Program-made: the position numbers and the translations under genes
Shown: positions 8,799-16,413 of the stretch, one piece after another
Layout of the letters: each line of letters starts with the position of its first letter
How positions within the stretch are numbered: the first letter of the stretch is position 1
Assembly: GCF_042651425.1 (NCBI RefSeq)
Contig: NZ_JBHSCW010000005.1
Location: 1 to 64,000 of the forward strand
Direction: 5' to 3'
From: Fodinicurvata halophila
GTDB taxonomy: Bacteria; Pseudomonadota; Alphaproteobacteria; Kiloniellales; DSM-21159
DNA length: 64,000 nt
Notes under the pieces: generated by a model
Database searches by the model: none
Told to the model about the DNA's origin: nothing
The model's input: the letters and a program-made list of their open reading frames with translations, nothing else

Positions 8799-9587
8799 AT
8801 GATCACCCGTATCTCGAGGTTCGCAGCGCGGTGGGGTCTGGCAGCTCTGTTTGTCACTACCGGCGTGCCCATGGGGCAGGCACAGCTTGACGGACATGGC
8901 CCCGACGCTTGGCAAGTCACCGGCGTCGCAGTGAACGACGAGTTGAACATGCGCATGGGGCCGGGCACGGACTATCCGGTGATCCGGGCCTTTCCTCATG
9001 ACGCCGCCGGCCTCCAGCAGGTGACCTGTGTGCCATTCATTACCTTCGAGCAAAGCGTCGCCATGTCGGACGCCGAGCGCAAAAACCTGCCGCCGCGCTG
9101 GTGTCTGATGTCGGATGCCGATCGGGCCACCCACGGCTGGGTTGCCGGCAGATTCCTGATGGAAGACCAAACCCCGCAGGTCGAAGCAACCCAGACCTCG
9201 GACGACCCTGTGGCCAGTGCGGTCGCTCTGGTCGAAAAGCTCTACGCTCGTCACGATCAGTACATGCGAGGGCAATCCTCCAGCCCATTCGAGAGCCCGG
9301 TCGCTCACGAGTTCTTCTTTGCAGGGGACATTCCCCAAATCGCCGCCTCGGTGCGGGATGCCGGTGCCGATCCGCTCTACAATGCGCAGGACACCGACAT
9401 CAGCGGCCTGGCGATCATGCCCGATCCTGACACGCCGGTGCTGCGTGGCATGATTACGGTGCAGGCCGCGTACAGCAACTTTGGCCAGCCGCAAACGGTG
9501 GAGTTCAATCTGCGACCCGATACCGCCCGTGACGGGGCACCGATACGGATCATGCGAGTTCAGCACGACGACTGGATGCTCCCCTGA
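8799..9587 (+). CDS. Secreted SH3-like domain protein (paralogue 1)
   Basis: A 262-residue exported protein with a signal peptide to about residue 28. A bacterial SH3-like domain covers about 35-125, with the hallmark LNMRMGPGTDYPVI and a conserved GWVAGRFLMED end. It has two cysteines around VTCVPF and RWCLM. The C-terminal part (about 140-262) resembles a DUF3828-like fold with the phrases DPLYNAQDTDISGL and FGQPQTVEFNLR. Bacterial SH3 domains of this kind often bind cell-wall peptides. The gene is clearly related over its whole length to the protein encoded at 15468-16244. It is spaced 49 bases from the upstream gene and 80 from the downstream one, so operon membership is likely. Confidence 0.8.
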   Translation: MITRISRFAARWGLAALFVTTGVPMGQAQLDGHGPDAWQVTGVAVNDELNMRMGPGTDYPVIRAFPHDAAGLQQVTCVPFITFEQSVAMSDAERKNLPPRWCLMSDADRATHGWVAGRFLMEDQTPQVEATQTSDDPVASAVALVEKLYARHDQYMRGQSSSPFESPVAHEFFFAGDIPQIAASVRDAGADPLYNAQDTDISGLAIMPDPDTPVLRGMITVQAAYSNFGQPQTVEFNLRPDTARDGAPIRIMRVQHDDWMLP

Positions 9588-9667
9588 AGCCAGATCCGAG
9601 GCGGCAACGCAACTCAGTGCGCCCGATCCAATTGATCAGGCGCACCTCAAAAAAGGAAAACCTCTTC

Positions 9668-10447
9668 ATGAATGCCATTCGCGTCGCATCGACAATCGGG
9701 GCCACGATTCTGTTTTCGGGTTTGCTAGCCGCCATTCCATCCGGACCTGGGGCTGTTGCCCAGGACTCCCGGACAATGACGGTGCTTGGCTCGATAGACG
9801 GTACGGTCGGGAGCATCGAGCGGAGCTGGGTGACGATCTCGGGAGAGGTCGAGGGCAAGGAGATGTCCTCCGCGGCCTGGCGTCCCTACTCGCCGGCGAA
9901 CGTCATGGAAGGTGCTCTCGAGGGGATGAGTGAGCAACAGCGTGCGCAGATGGAAAAGCGCATGGAGATGATGAAAGAGATGCTGGGCGACGACGCCGAC
10001 AGCAATCCGATGGCGCAGATGTTCGGGGGCGAGGGCGAAGACAAGATCGCCTTGCGTATCATGGGCGTTTATCCGGAGGCGGATAAGATCCTGCGCCAAG
10101 GCGGCCTTACGATCGAGCTGGACCCGTTCTCTGCCGAGGATGTTGACCAGATCCTGGCCGGGCCCAACAGCGCCGAGATTTCCTATCACAAGAATTTTGG
10201 AGAGCCGACCGGGTTCTACGCGTCCTCGCACGATGTCGGAACCGATGCTGTCGTCGAGTTCGACCGGCTGGAGATCGAGGACGGCGGCGGGGCGGCCGAA
10301 GGTGCCTTCGAGGCCAGCTTGTGTCCGATTACGGCCCTGATGCAGGGCGACATCGATCCTGACGTCTGTATCCTGGTCGCGGGCCGTTTCGAGACCGAAC
10401 TTGGCGAGGAGGCGGCGGACAATCCCGGTTCAGGATCTGGCGGGTGA
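9668..10447 (+). CDS. Secreted Met-rich protein, function unknown
   Basis: A 259-residue exported protein. ATG 9668 is chosen over the GTG 51 bases upstream because AAGGAAA lies about 10 nt before it and a clean signal peptide (residues 1-32, ending AVA-QD) follows. Residues 80-118 contain nine methionines within an acidic helical stretch (MEKRMEMMKEMLGDD). The N- and C-terminal parts are beta-rich, with two cysteines near the end (ASLCPI and DVCILV) that could form a disulfide. A Gly/Ser tail closes the protein. The stop overlaps the GTG of the metzincin gene by four bases, so the two are translationally coupled. The family is unknown. The Met-rich segment could bind copper or simply be a coiled helix. 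Confidence 0.75.
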   Translation: MNAIRVASTIGATILFSGLLAAIPSGPGAVAQDSRTMTVLGSIDGTVGSIERSWVTISGEVEGKEMSSAAWRPYSPANVMEGALEGMSEQQRAQMEKRMEMMKEMLGDDADSNPMAQMFGGEGEDKIALRIMGVYPEADKILRQGGLTIELDPFSAEDVDQILAGPNSAEISYHKNFGEPTGFYASSHDVGTDAVVEFDRLEIEDGGGAAEGAFEASLCPITALMQGDIDPDVCILVAGRFETELGEEAADNPGSGSGG

Positions 10448-12870
10448 CGCGGGGTGTGACGAGGGTGCGCCCCTTTGTAGCCGGTGTTCTGGCCACATTG
10501 GTGCTGGCGTTCGGCGGTATGGCGCAGGCACAGCAGACACTTGAGATCCCCGAAGAGGAATTCGAGGCCGTCGAGGACTACAAGCCGATTCCGGTGCCCG
10601 ATCCGTCGGGTGGGCCGGTCAACCAGATGTTCGAGGCGATGGAACTGGATCTGACCGGGACACTGCCCGAAGCCGTTCTCGACTCGATGCTGGGCGAGTC
10701 GCCCTACGCCTTCGTTGACGTGGTCTGGGGCATGGAGGTGAGCGGGGACTGGACCGACAGCATGACGGGCACAGGGACCCTGCAGGTCACCGACTTCACT
10801 GAAGGCCGGGGTGCATCGCCCGCGATCGATCGGGAGAAGTTTACCGGGGCAAAGGGCTTCCACATGTACAACGCCCGGCTGGAAACGGACGGCGAGCATG
10901 TCTTCACGCTGAGCGCCGTCTTCCCGGCCGACAGCGGCGGACAGGCGCTCGGCACCGAGGTCGAGGAGGTGAAGGGTCTATTCGAAGCGACCTGGCTGTG
11001 CCACATGTTCGAGCCCGGGCGCACCGGCTGTGTCGATTATCCCGATGAGTACTACGAGACGGAACTGCCCCGTCTGAGAAAGCTGTATGTTCACCAACAG
11101 GGGGCTGACAGGTACAGGATCGAGTTTGACGCGCGTGTGGAGGAATCCCGCAGCCATCGGGACAAGGGGTATCGTTTGACGGAGCTGACGGGCCGCGTCG
11201 GTGAGGTGCGGGGCTGGGTCTGCGATCGCGAGTCCTGGGAGAACGATCCGCAGGCATGCGAAGCGCCGGAACCGCTCAAGCTCGTGGAAAACAGCCCCGG
11301 GCATGAACGCGAGAATGTCCACCTCGGATCGCCGCGGATCGAAATGGAATTCAACGACCCCGTGGATCCCTTCAGCCTGAAGGAGAATTTCCGTCTGGCG
11401 ACGCGCGATGCCAAGGGTGACCTGCTCGAGGTGCACGGCCAGATCAACCAGGCCAACGAAAGACTGTACCGGTTCATACCGGATGCCGATCTCGAATCCG
11501 GGGTCATCTACGAAGCACGCATCCAGGGCGGTGAAGAGGGGGTGGAAAGCACCACCGGCACGACCCTGCAGGAGGACGCGCATTGGTGGCGGTTCTCGAC
11601 GCTGGTCGACCTCGAAAACCATGGCGGGCCGGTCGAAGACCCCGTCCGGGTCCATGCCTTTCAGACCATTCGCGACGCCCCTCTGGTGATGGGCAAGCCG
11701 GCCGTGCAGCGCATCTATGTGGATTGGCAGCCGCATGACCACATAGACGCCGGCTGGCAGCCCGAAAGCTATCCGGCGGAACTGGATATCAATGTCCTGG
11801 ATCAGGGCCAGTGGCGCGTACAGCCGCAGCAGGGCGGTGCCATCGATGGCAATGTGGTGCGTGTCGTCCGCTCGGATACGCTCGAGCGGGACCTCGTGAA
11901 GGACGAAATCCGGCGCCAGGCACGCCACACCATCAATGTGTTTGGCTGGAAACCAGAGCGGCAGGGGGCAGCGACCGATCTTGAAGTCCGGCTCACCCCC
12001 CATGACCCCTGGCCTGCCTCGGTTGCGGCGCCGGAGGTCCTTGCCGAACGCCAGTTGGAGAACTGGCGCGTCGATCCGGACTCGCTGGTCTTTCGATATT
12101 CCTTTCTGGAAGTCGGATCATGGAAGGATGGCGTGCCTGAACTCGAGAGGCAGTGGGCAAATGGCATCGTGTCCTTGGCTGAAGAGTTCGCGGTTCAGCT
12201 GATGCCGATCAAGGAAGCCTATGGCATCGACACCACACGGACTCCCGATCGTGCCTATGTGAACACTGGTCGCGGCATCGTCCCTGGCGGAGTCGACGCC
12301 GTCGTTACGACGGCCGAAGCCTTGGGATGGATCGGCATTTCAAGCCTTGAGGAGTGGGCTCAGGAAAAAGGCCGTCCCACAGTGAGCCTGGACTCACTCA
12401 AGAACACGATCCGGAAGTTGCGCGGGGAACTGCAGGCCGTGGTGCAGCCGAACGATATTCTGGTCGTATTTTCCCCACCGGAGTTTTACGGAGCAGGGCA
12501 GTCAATTCACGGGACGTTCAGTCATGCAGCCCATCGCGGCATTGTCCTGCCCATCACGACGGCCCGCTCACACTCGGCCCTGGCGCAGGCACTCGTCCAT
12601 GAGTTTGGACATTATTTTGGGCTGGCCCACCGCCCTGCCGATGCGTCTGAGGTCTTCTACGCGCCGTCGGTCTACAGCGATTACAGCATCGAGGGGTTCC
12701 GCGTGGCACGCGGCGGCATGTCAGGGCAGAACAAATCTGCCGTCGAGGGAAATGGGGAACATCCCACGACCCTGGCGCCGCTCATGTGGCCCTACGCGAT
12801 CCCCCGTCGGGAGGCTTTCATCAGCGAAGGCAATTACAATGCTTTGATGCGCGTCCTCGAAGCCCGCTAA
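10444..12870 (+). CDS. Secreted metzincin-type zinc metalloprotease with Ig-like domain
   Basis: An 808-residue exported protein with a signal peptide to about residue 30 (GMAQA-Q). HEFGHYFGLAH at residues 719-729 is a full metzincin zinc signature (HExxHxxGxxH), with H719, H723 and H729 as ligands and E720 as catalytic base. M781 in the APLMWPYA stretch may be the Met-turn. About residues 285-395 read like an SbsA-type Ig-like domain (IEMEFNDPVDPFSLKENFRL). The N-terminal 260 residues form a cysteine-containing beta-rich domain. The GTG start overlaps the upstream stop by four bases. It is probably a periplasmic or secreted endopeptidase; the substrate is unknown. Family placement within metzincins is uncertain, and the long N-terminal region matches nothing I recognise. 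Confidence 0.82.
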   Translation: MTRGVTRVRPFVAGVLATLVLAFGGMAQAQQTLEIPEEEFEAVEDYKPIPVPDPSGGPVNQMFEAMELDLTGTLPEAVLDSMLGESPYAFVDVVWGMEVSGDWTDSMTGTGTLQVTDFTEGRGASPAIDREKFTGAKGFHMYNARLETDGEHVFTLSAVFPADSGGQALGTEVEEVKGLFEATWLCHMFEPGRTGCVDYPDEYYETELPRLRKLYVHQQGADRYRIEFDARVEESRSHRDKGYRLTELTGRVGEVRGWVCDRESWENDPQACEAPEPLKLVENSPGHERENVHLGSPRIEMEFNDPVDPFSLKENFRLATRDAKGDLLEVHGQINQANERLYRFIPDADLESGVIYEARIQGGEEGVESTTGTTLQEDAHWWRFSTLVDLENHGGPVEDPVRVHAFQTIRDAPLVMGKPAVQRIYVDWQPHDHIDAGWQPESYPAELDINVLDQGQWRVQPQQGGAIDGNVVRVVRSDTLERDLVKDEIRRQARHTINVFGWKPERQGAATDLEVRLTPHDPWPASVAAPEVLAERQLENWRVDPDSLVFRYSFLEVGSWKDGVPELERQWANGIVSLAEEFAVQLMPIKEAYGIDTTRTPDRAYVNTGRGIVPGGVDAVVTTAEALGWIGISSLEEWAQEKGRPTVSLDSLKNTIRKLRGELQAVVQPNDILVVFSPPEFYGAGQSIHGTFSHAAHRGIVLPITTARSHSALAQALVHEFGHYFGLAHRPADASEVFYAPSVYSDYSIEGFRVARGGMSGQNKSAVEGNGEHPTTLAPLMWPYAIPRREAFISEGNYNALMRVLEAR

Positions 12871-12896
12871 ACGTGCCGTGTGGAATAGGTGTCGTG

Positions 12897-12918
12897 TTCA
12901 GCCATCAAGATGGCTGAA
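12897..12918 (+). promoter_or_regulatory. Perfect stem-loop between metzincin gene and vapB remnant
   Basis: TTCAGCCAT (12897-12905) and ATGGCTGAA (12910-12918) form a nine-pair hairpin with a CAAG loop. There is no T-run, so it is not a simple terminator. It lies 39 bases before the vapB remnant start and could be the old autoregulatory operator of the toxin-antitoxin pair or a 3'-end stabiliser. Confidence 0.4.
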
Positions 12919-12956
12919 GGAGTCCGACCTATCTTATGAGACGAAAGGAGTCTCAC

Positions 12957-13202
12957 ATGGCCGAGCCACAGCTTTCCGTTCGCAGCGCCAAGGCACGCGA
13001 TCTTGCCCACCGGCTGGCACAGAGGGAGAAGCATTCGATCGCCAACATCGTCGAGCCCGCTGGAAGCCTATGAGATTCGCGAGGCCGGGCGCGAGCCGGC
13101 TAAGGATTTCTATGCCAGGCTTTCGACCAAATACGGAACCGACATCGATATCGAGGCTATCATCCGCGAGAAACGGACCTTTCATACGGGGCCGGACCTT
13201 TG
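12957..13202 (+). pseudogene. vapB: Frameshifted VapB-type antitoxin
   Basis: The ATG at 12957 has a strong AAAGGAG seven bases upstream. The first 33 codons (MAEPQLSVRSAKARDLAHRL onward) read as a VapB-like antitoxin N-terminus. The frame then breaks near 13056-13059 and hits TGA at 13071. Shifting frame restores a typical continuation (LEAYEIREAGREPAKDFYAR...) up to the junction with the toxin remnant at about 13200. This needs a 2-base loss or 1-base gain. The intact antitoxin would be about 80 residues. It is presumably non-functional unless the short 38-residue product still binds DNA. Confidence 0.72.
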
Positions 13203-13441
13203 GTCTTCCTCGACACCAATATGGTGTTGGAGACCCGCGCAGAACGCCGGAGCCGGCGGTGGTTGCCTGGCTCGTTCAGCATGGTGCCGAGCTCGCCCTG
13301 CCAACCGTGACCATCGCGGAGATGGCTTTTGGCGTTGCAAAAATCCGACCCGATCAGCGTGCTGCGCGGCTCGAACAGGGGCTTGCCGAATGGCGGTATC
13401 GTTCTCCACTCCCATCTGTCCTGGGAGAGTGTGGGAGATAG
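13200..13441 (+). pseudogene. vapC: Frameshifted and truncated VapC-type PIN toxin
   Basis: From a TTG at 13200 the frame reads VFLDTNMVLETR, the PIN-domain N-terminus with its first catalytic Asp. A one-base loss near 13236 shifts the frame. The frame beginning near 13238 then continues RRTPEPAVVAWLVQHGAELALPTVTIAEMAFG and KIRPDQRAARLEQGLAEWRYR. After that the homologous part ends and a stop follows at 13439-13441, so the C-terminal acidic residues of the PIN nuclease are missing. PIN toxins cleave RNA; this copy should be dead. Confidence 0.72.
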
Positions 13442-13529
13442 GTATCCAGTTGCCGGACGTCATCAGAGCGGCATGTAGCAAAGATGAAGCAAGACGGGGA
13501 TGGACGGAGGGCCTCCTGCAAGGGGGTTG
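13442..13529. other. Remnant spacer after vapC pseudogene
   Basis: Short stretch to the convergent dehydrogenase gene. No recognisable continuation of the toxin is visible, so the 3' end of vapC was probably deleted here. Confidence 0.4.
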
Positions 13530-14510
13530 TCAGTCACCCTGGTTTACGCAGTTCCTGAGCGCTTCCCCGGCCAGCAAGCGGCGGATGTTCTCGGCGACGT
13601 TGCGGGCGATTCCCTCATAGGAGATATCCGTGACCCCGGCGACATGGGGTGTGGCGAGCACGTCGCTGCGTCCCAATAACGGGGAGTCAATGGGCAGGGG
13701 CTCCTGCTCGAAGACGTCCAGGGCGGCGCCGCGCAGGCGGCCGGTCTCCAGTTCTGCCAGTAGGGCGTCGTGATTCAGCAGCCCGCCCCTGCTGGCATTG
13801 ATGATGCAGGCGCCCTCGGGCAGCCGGGCGAGAGCGTCGGCGTCGAGCAGGCGGTGCGTCTCAGCGCTGAGCGGCAGGCAGAGGAACAGGAAATCCGATT
13901 GCCGTAGCAGCGTGGGCAGTTCCCCGAGGCCACCCAGCCAGTCCAGGCCCAGGTCTTCTGCCAGTCTGCGGTCAGGAGTGCGCTTGATCGCGATCTGCCG
14001 CAGGCCGAAGGGGTGCAGACGCTGGGCCAGGGCCTGGCCAATGCCGCCCAGCCCCACGAGGCCGGCCGTCTTGCCCATCAGGGCCTGGCCGGACGGACCG
14101 CCCCAGGAGGCGCCGTCCTGGATGCTCTTCTGCAGAACCGGCAGCCGGCGGCTTAGGGCGATGGCAGCCATGACGCACCACTCCGCCACCGACTCCGCAT
14201 TGCCGGAGCCGGCGGTGGGCACATTGGCCACAGCGATGCCGCGCTGGCGGGCCGCCTGCTGGTCCACGCCCTCCAGGCCCGCGCCCCACTGCTGGATCAG
14301 GCGCAGACCGGCGATCCGGTCCATCAGCGCTCCGTCGAAGCGCGCCATGGCGGGAATGATGACGTCGGCCGACGTGGCCCCCTCCGCCAGCACGGCCGGA
14401 TCCACGGCCTCCACCTCGGCCTCCACGCCGGCCCCGGGCAGGACCGTCCGGAAATAGTCCAAGGCCGAGCGGAAGCCGTTGCTGGCCACCACGATTCTGA
14501 CAGGTTTCAT
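13530..14510 (-). CDS. D-isomer specific 2-hydroxyacid dehydrogenase
   Basis: A 326-residue NAD(P)-dependent oxidoreductase that interconverts 2-oxoacids and D-2-hydroxyacids in the cytoplasm. The Rossmann nucleotide-binding motif is at about 150-170 (GLVGLGGIGQALAQRLHPFG). The catalytic triad is visible: Arg in INASRGGLL (about 245), Glu in DVFEQEPL (about 273) and His in TPHVAGVT (about 293). Length and order match the glyoxylate/hydroxypyruvate reductase-like group. The ATG is at 14510. It stands alone between the vapBC remnant and a divergent DUF421 gene. The exact substrate is not determined. Confidence 0.9.
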   Translation of the reverse strand: MKPVRIVVASNGFRSALDYFRTVLPGAGVEAEVEAVDPAVLAEGATSADVIIPAMARFDGALMDRIAGLRLIQQWGAGLEGVDQQAARQRGIAVANVPTAGSGNAESVAEWCVMAAIALSRRLPVLQKSIQDGASWGGPSGQALMGKTAGLVGLGGIGQALAQRLHPFGLRQIAIKRTPDRRLAEDLGLDWLGGLGELPTLLRQSDFLFLCLPLSAETHRLLDADALARLPEGACIINASRGGLLNHDALLAELETGRLRGAALDVFEQEPLPIDSPLLGRSDVLATPHVAGVTDISYEGIARNVAENIRRLLAGEALRNCVNQGD

Positions 14511-14781
14511 AGAGACTTGCCCAATCCTTCTCCCAATCTACCTAAATGCGCTTGGTAGCATGAAGTATCGAGCGATCGGAGCCTTTTCTGTGTGTAATCT
14601 GTCATGTCCTGGCCGTCGCTGGTTGGGATCCTGCCAAGCCATGAATATGGGGGCAGTTCAGAAGAGACTGTCATAGGTTCCTGATTTGACCGCATGAAGC
14701 GGAAGGCTCACCTTTGCTTTTCCGGGCAATCGCCCGATTGCGCCGCCGTCCCCTGCGCCTGGTCTGACAAGGAGCCTCGAG

Positions 14782-15345
14782 ATGTGGATTGAATGGTTTG
14801 CACCATCATCACTCCAGCCGATCCTCTGGATCGTTCTGGGGACGCTGGGGATGTACCTGACGATCCTCGGCTTTGCCAGGTGGTCCGGCGTGCGCAGTTT
14901 TGCGGAGATGTCCACCTTCGACATCGCGGTCACGATTGCCCTGGGCTCCCTCGTGGCAACCACCATCGTCGCCAAGACTCCGCCACTGCTCCAGGGCATG
15001 ACGGCCGTGGCCACCCTGTTCGCCATCCAGCTGGTCGTTTCGCGCCTGCGCAGCCGCTTTGCCGTCTTCAAGACCTCGACCGACAATGCGCCGATCCTGC
15101 TGATGGGGCCCGGTGGTACACTCAAGCCCTCGAACATGCGCATTGCGCGGGTGACCGAGGACGACCTGCGCACCCACCTTCGCAAGGCGAACGTCGTGGA
15201 TCCAAGCTTGGTCCAGGCCGTCGTGATGGAAGGGACGGGAACGATCAACGTCCTGCACAGCCACGCGGGCGACATGCCGGAGGATGGATGGATCCTCCAG
15301 GGAGTCCGCGATTACGACGGTGCCGGGGAAACCCCCAGGACCTGA
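14782..15345 (+). CDS. DUF421 (YetF/YcaP-like) membrane protein
   Basis: A 187-residue protein with three transmembrane helices (about 12-32, 45-63, 68-86) followed by a cytoplasmic domain (about 95-175). The helix phrase GFARWSGVRSFAEMSTFDIAVTIALGS is characteristic of DUF421/YetF proteins. AAGGAG lies seven bases before the ATG. The biochemical function of the family is unknown; some members are sporulation proteins in Firmicutes, which does not apply here. No co-directional partner lies close by, as the next gene starts 122 bases downstream. Confidence 0.85.
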   Translation: MWIEWFAPSSLQPILWIVLGTLGMYLTILGFARWSGVRSFAEMSTFDIAVTIALGSLVATTIVAKTPPLLQGMTAVATLFAIQLVVSRLRSRFAVFKTSTDNAPILLMGPGGTLKPSNMRIARVTEDDLRTHLRKANVVDPSLVQAVVMEGTGTINVLHSHAGDMPEDGWILQGVRDYDGAGETPRT

Positions 15346-15467
15346 GCACAGGGCAGGGCGCAGACGACGTAGGGTGAGACTCCCCTCCGTTCAAATAGGG
15401 ACGCCCGGGAGATCGCGATGCTAGTCTCGCCGCTTTCAAGGTTTCGGGACATCCTGGGGGCACGATC

Positions 15468-16244
15468 ATGAGCGGAATGGCGAACGCACGGCGCGTGTTT
15501 CAAATGGTGCTGGCACTGGGCGGCGTCCTCTTTCTCTCCTGCGGACAGGAGGTGCAGGCGGAGGCCGACGGGCCGGATGCCTGGCGTGTGGTGGATGTGG
15601 CGTCCGAGGACGTTCTGAACGTGCGCATGGGGCCGGGCACGGACTATGCCGTGATCGGCGAGTTCGCCCATGATGCCCGGGGACTGCAGCAGGTGACCTG
15701 CGTTCCCCTGGTGCCGCGCGAGATCTTCTTCGAGATGAGCGAGGCCGAGCGCGCCGCCCTGCCGCCGCGCTGGTGCCTGATGGAAAGCGCGGACAACAGC
15801 ACGCGCGGCTGGGTGGCCCAGCGCTATCTGGGCGAGGACTTTGCGGTGACGGGTGAAGACGCGGCTGAGCAGGCGCCCGATCCGGCGCAGGAGGCCGAAC
15901 GCCTGGTCCAACGGCTCTACCGCGATCACCTGCAGTCCATGACGGGCAACATGACCAGCCCGCTCGCCCTCGAGCGTGCCGGCGACTTCTTCACTGCACC
16001 GCTCGCGGAGCGCATGGCCAGCGAAGGCCTGCAGGCCGATCCGCTGCTCGATGCCCAGGACAGCGACATCACGAACCTCGACATCGCGCTCGACGAGGAG
16101 CGCCCCATGTTCCGCGGCCTGATCACCGTCAACGCCGACTTCCGCAACTTCGGCCAATCACGCCGGGCCGTCGTGCGCCTGCGCTATGAGAAGGGGGAGC
16201 CTCGCGTCATCCGCATCGAGCACGAGGCGTGGACGTTCGAATAA
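15468..16244 (+). CDS. Secreted SH3-like domain protein (paralogue 2)
   Basis: A 258-residue exported protein, paralogous to the protein encoded at 8799-9587. It has a signal peptide to about residue 31, whose Leu-Ser-Cys (LFLSCGQEVQA) could alternatively make it a lipoprotein. The SH3-like domain (about 38-125) shares the stretch LNVRMGPGTDYAVI, and LQQVTCVP, AALPPRWCLM and GWVAQRYL correspond one to one with paralogue 1. The C-terminal DUF3828-like part (about 140-258) shares DPLLDAQDSDITNLDIA and FGQSRRAVVRLRY. GGGGG lies just upstream of ATG 15468; an ATG at 15477 is an alternative start. It lies outside the main cluster but probably derives from a duplication of its member. Confidence 0.82.
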   Translation: MSGMANARRVFQMVLALGGVLFLSCGQEVQAEADGPDAWRVVDVASEDVLNVRMGPGTDYAVIGEFAHDARGLQQVTCVPLVPREIFFEMSEAERAALPPRWCLMESADNSTRGWVAQRYLGEDFAVTGEDAAEQAPDPAQEAERLVQRLYRDHLQSMTGNMTSPLALERAGDFFTAPLAERMASEGLQADPLLDAQDSDITNLDIALDEERPMFRGLITVNADFRNFGQSRRAVVRLRYEKGEPRVIRIEHEAWTFE

Positions 16245-16369
16245 GGCTCAGGGAATGATCTGGGGATGAGCCGTCAGCTTGCAGCATGATAATGGCTGCC
16301 CCGGCTTAGCTCCAAGCAAACGGCTTATCACCAATGGGTGCATTCATTGTCATTTGACAGCCATTGAAT

Positions 16370-16385
16370 AGGTTGATATCAACCT
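16370..16385. promoter_or_regulatory. Perfect palindrome, candidate operator of the hydrolase/glyoxalase operon
   Basis: AGGTTGATATCAACCT is a perfect 16-bp palindrome, 28 bases before the first gene of the 16414-19836 operon. The TTGATATCAA core resembles operators of MarR-type repressors. No such regulator lies next to it, so it would act in trans. Confidence 0.5.
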
Positions 16386-16413
16386 TATGAATTGAAGCAG
16401 GGAGAGTGCTCGC

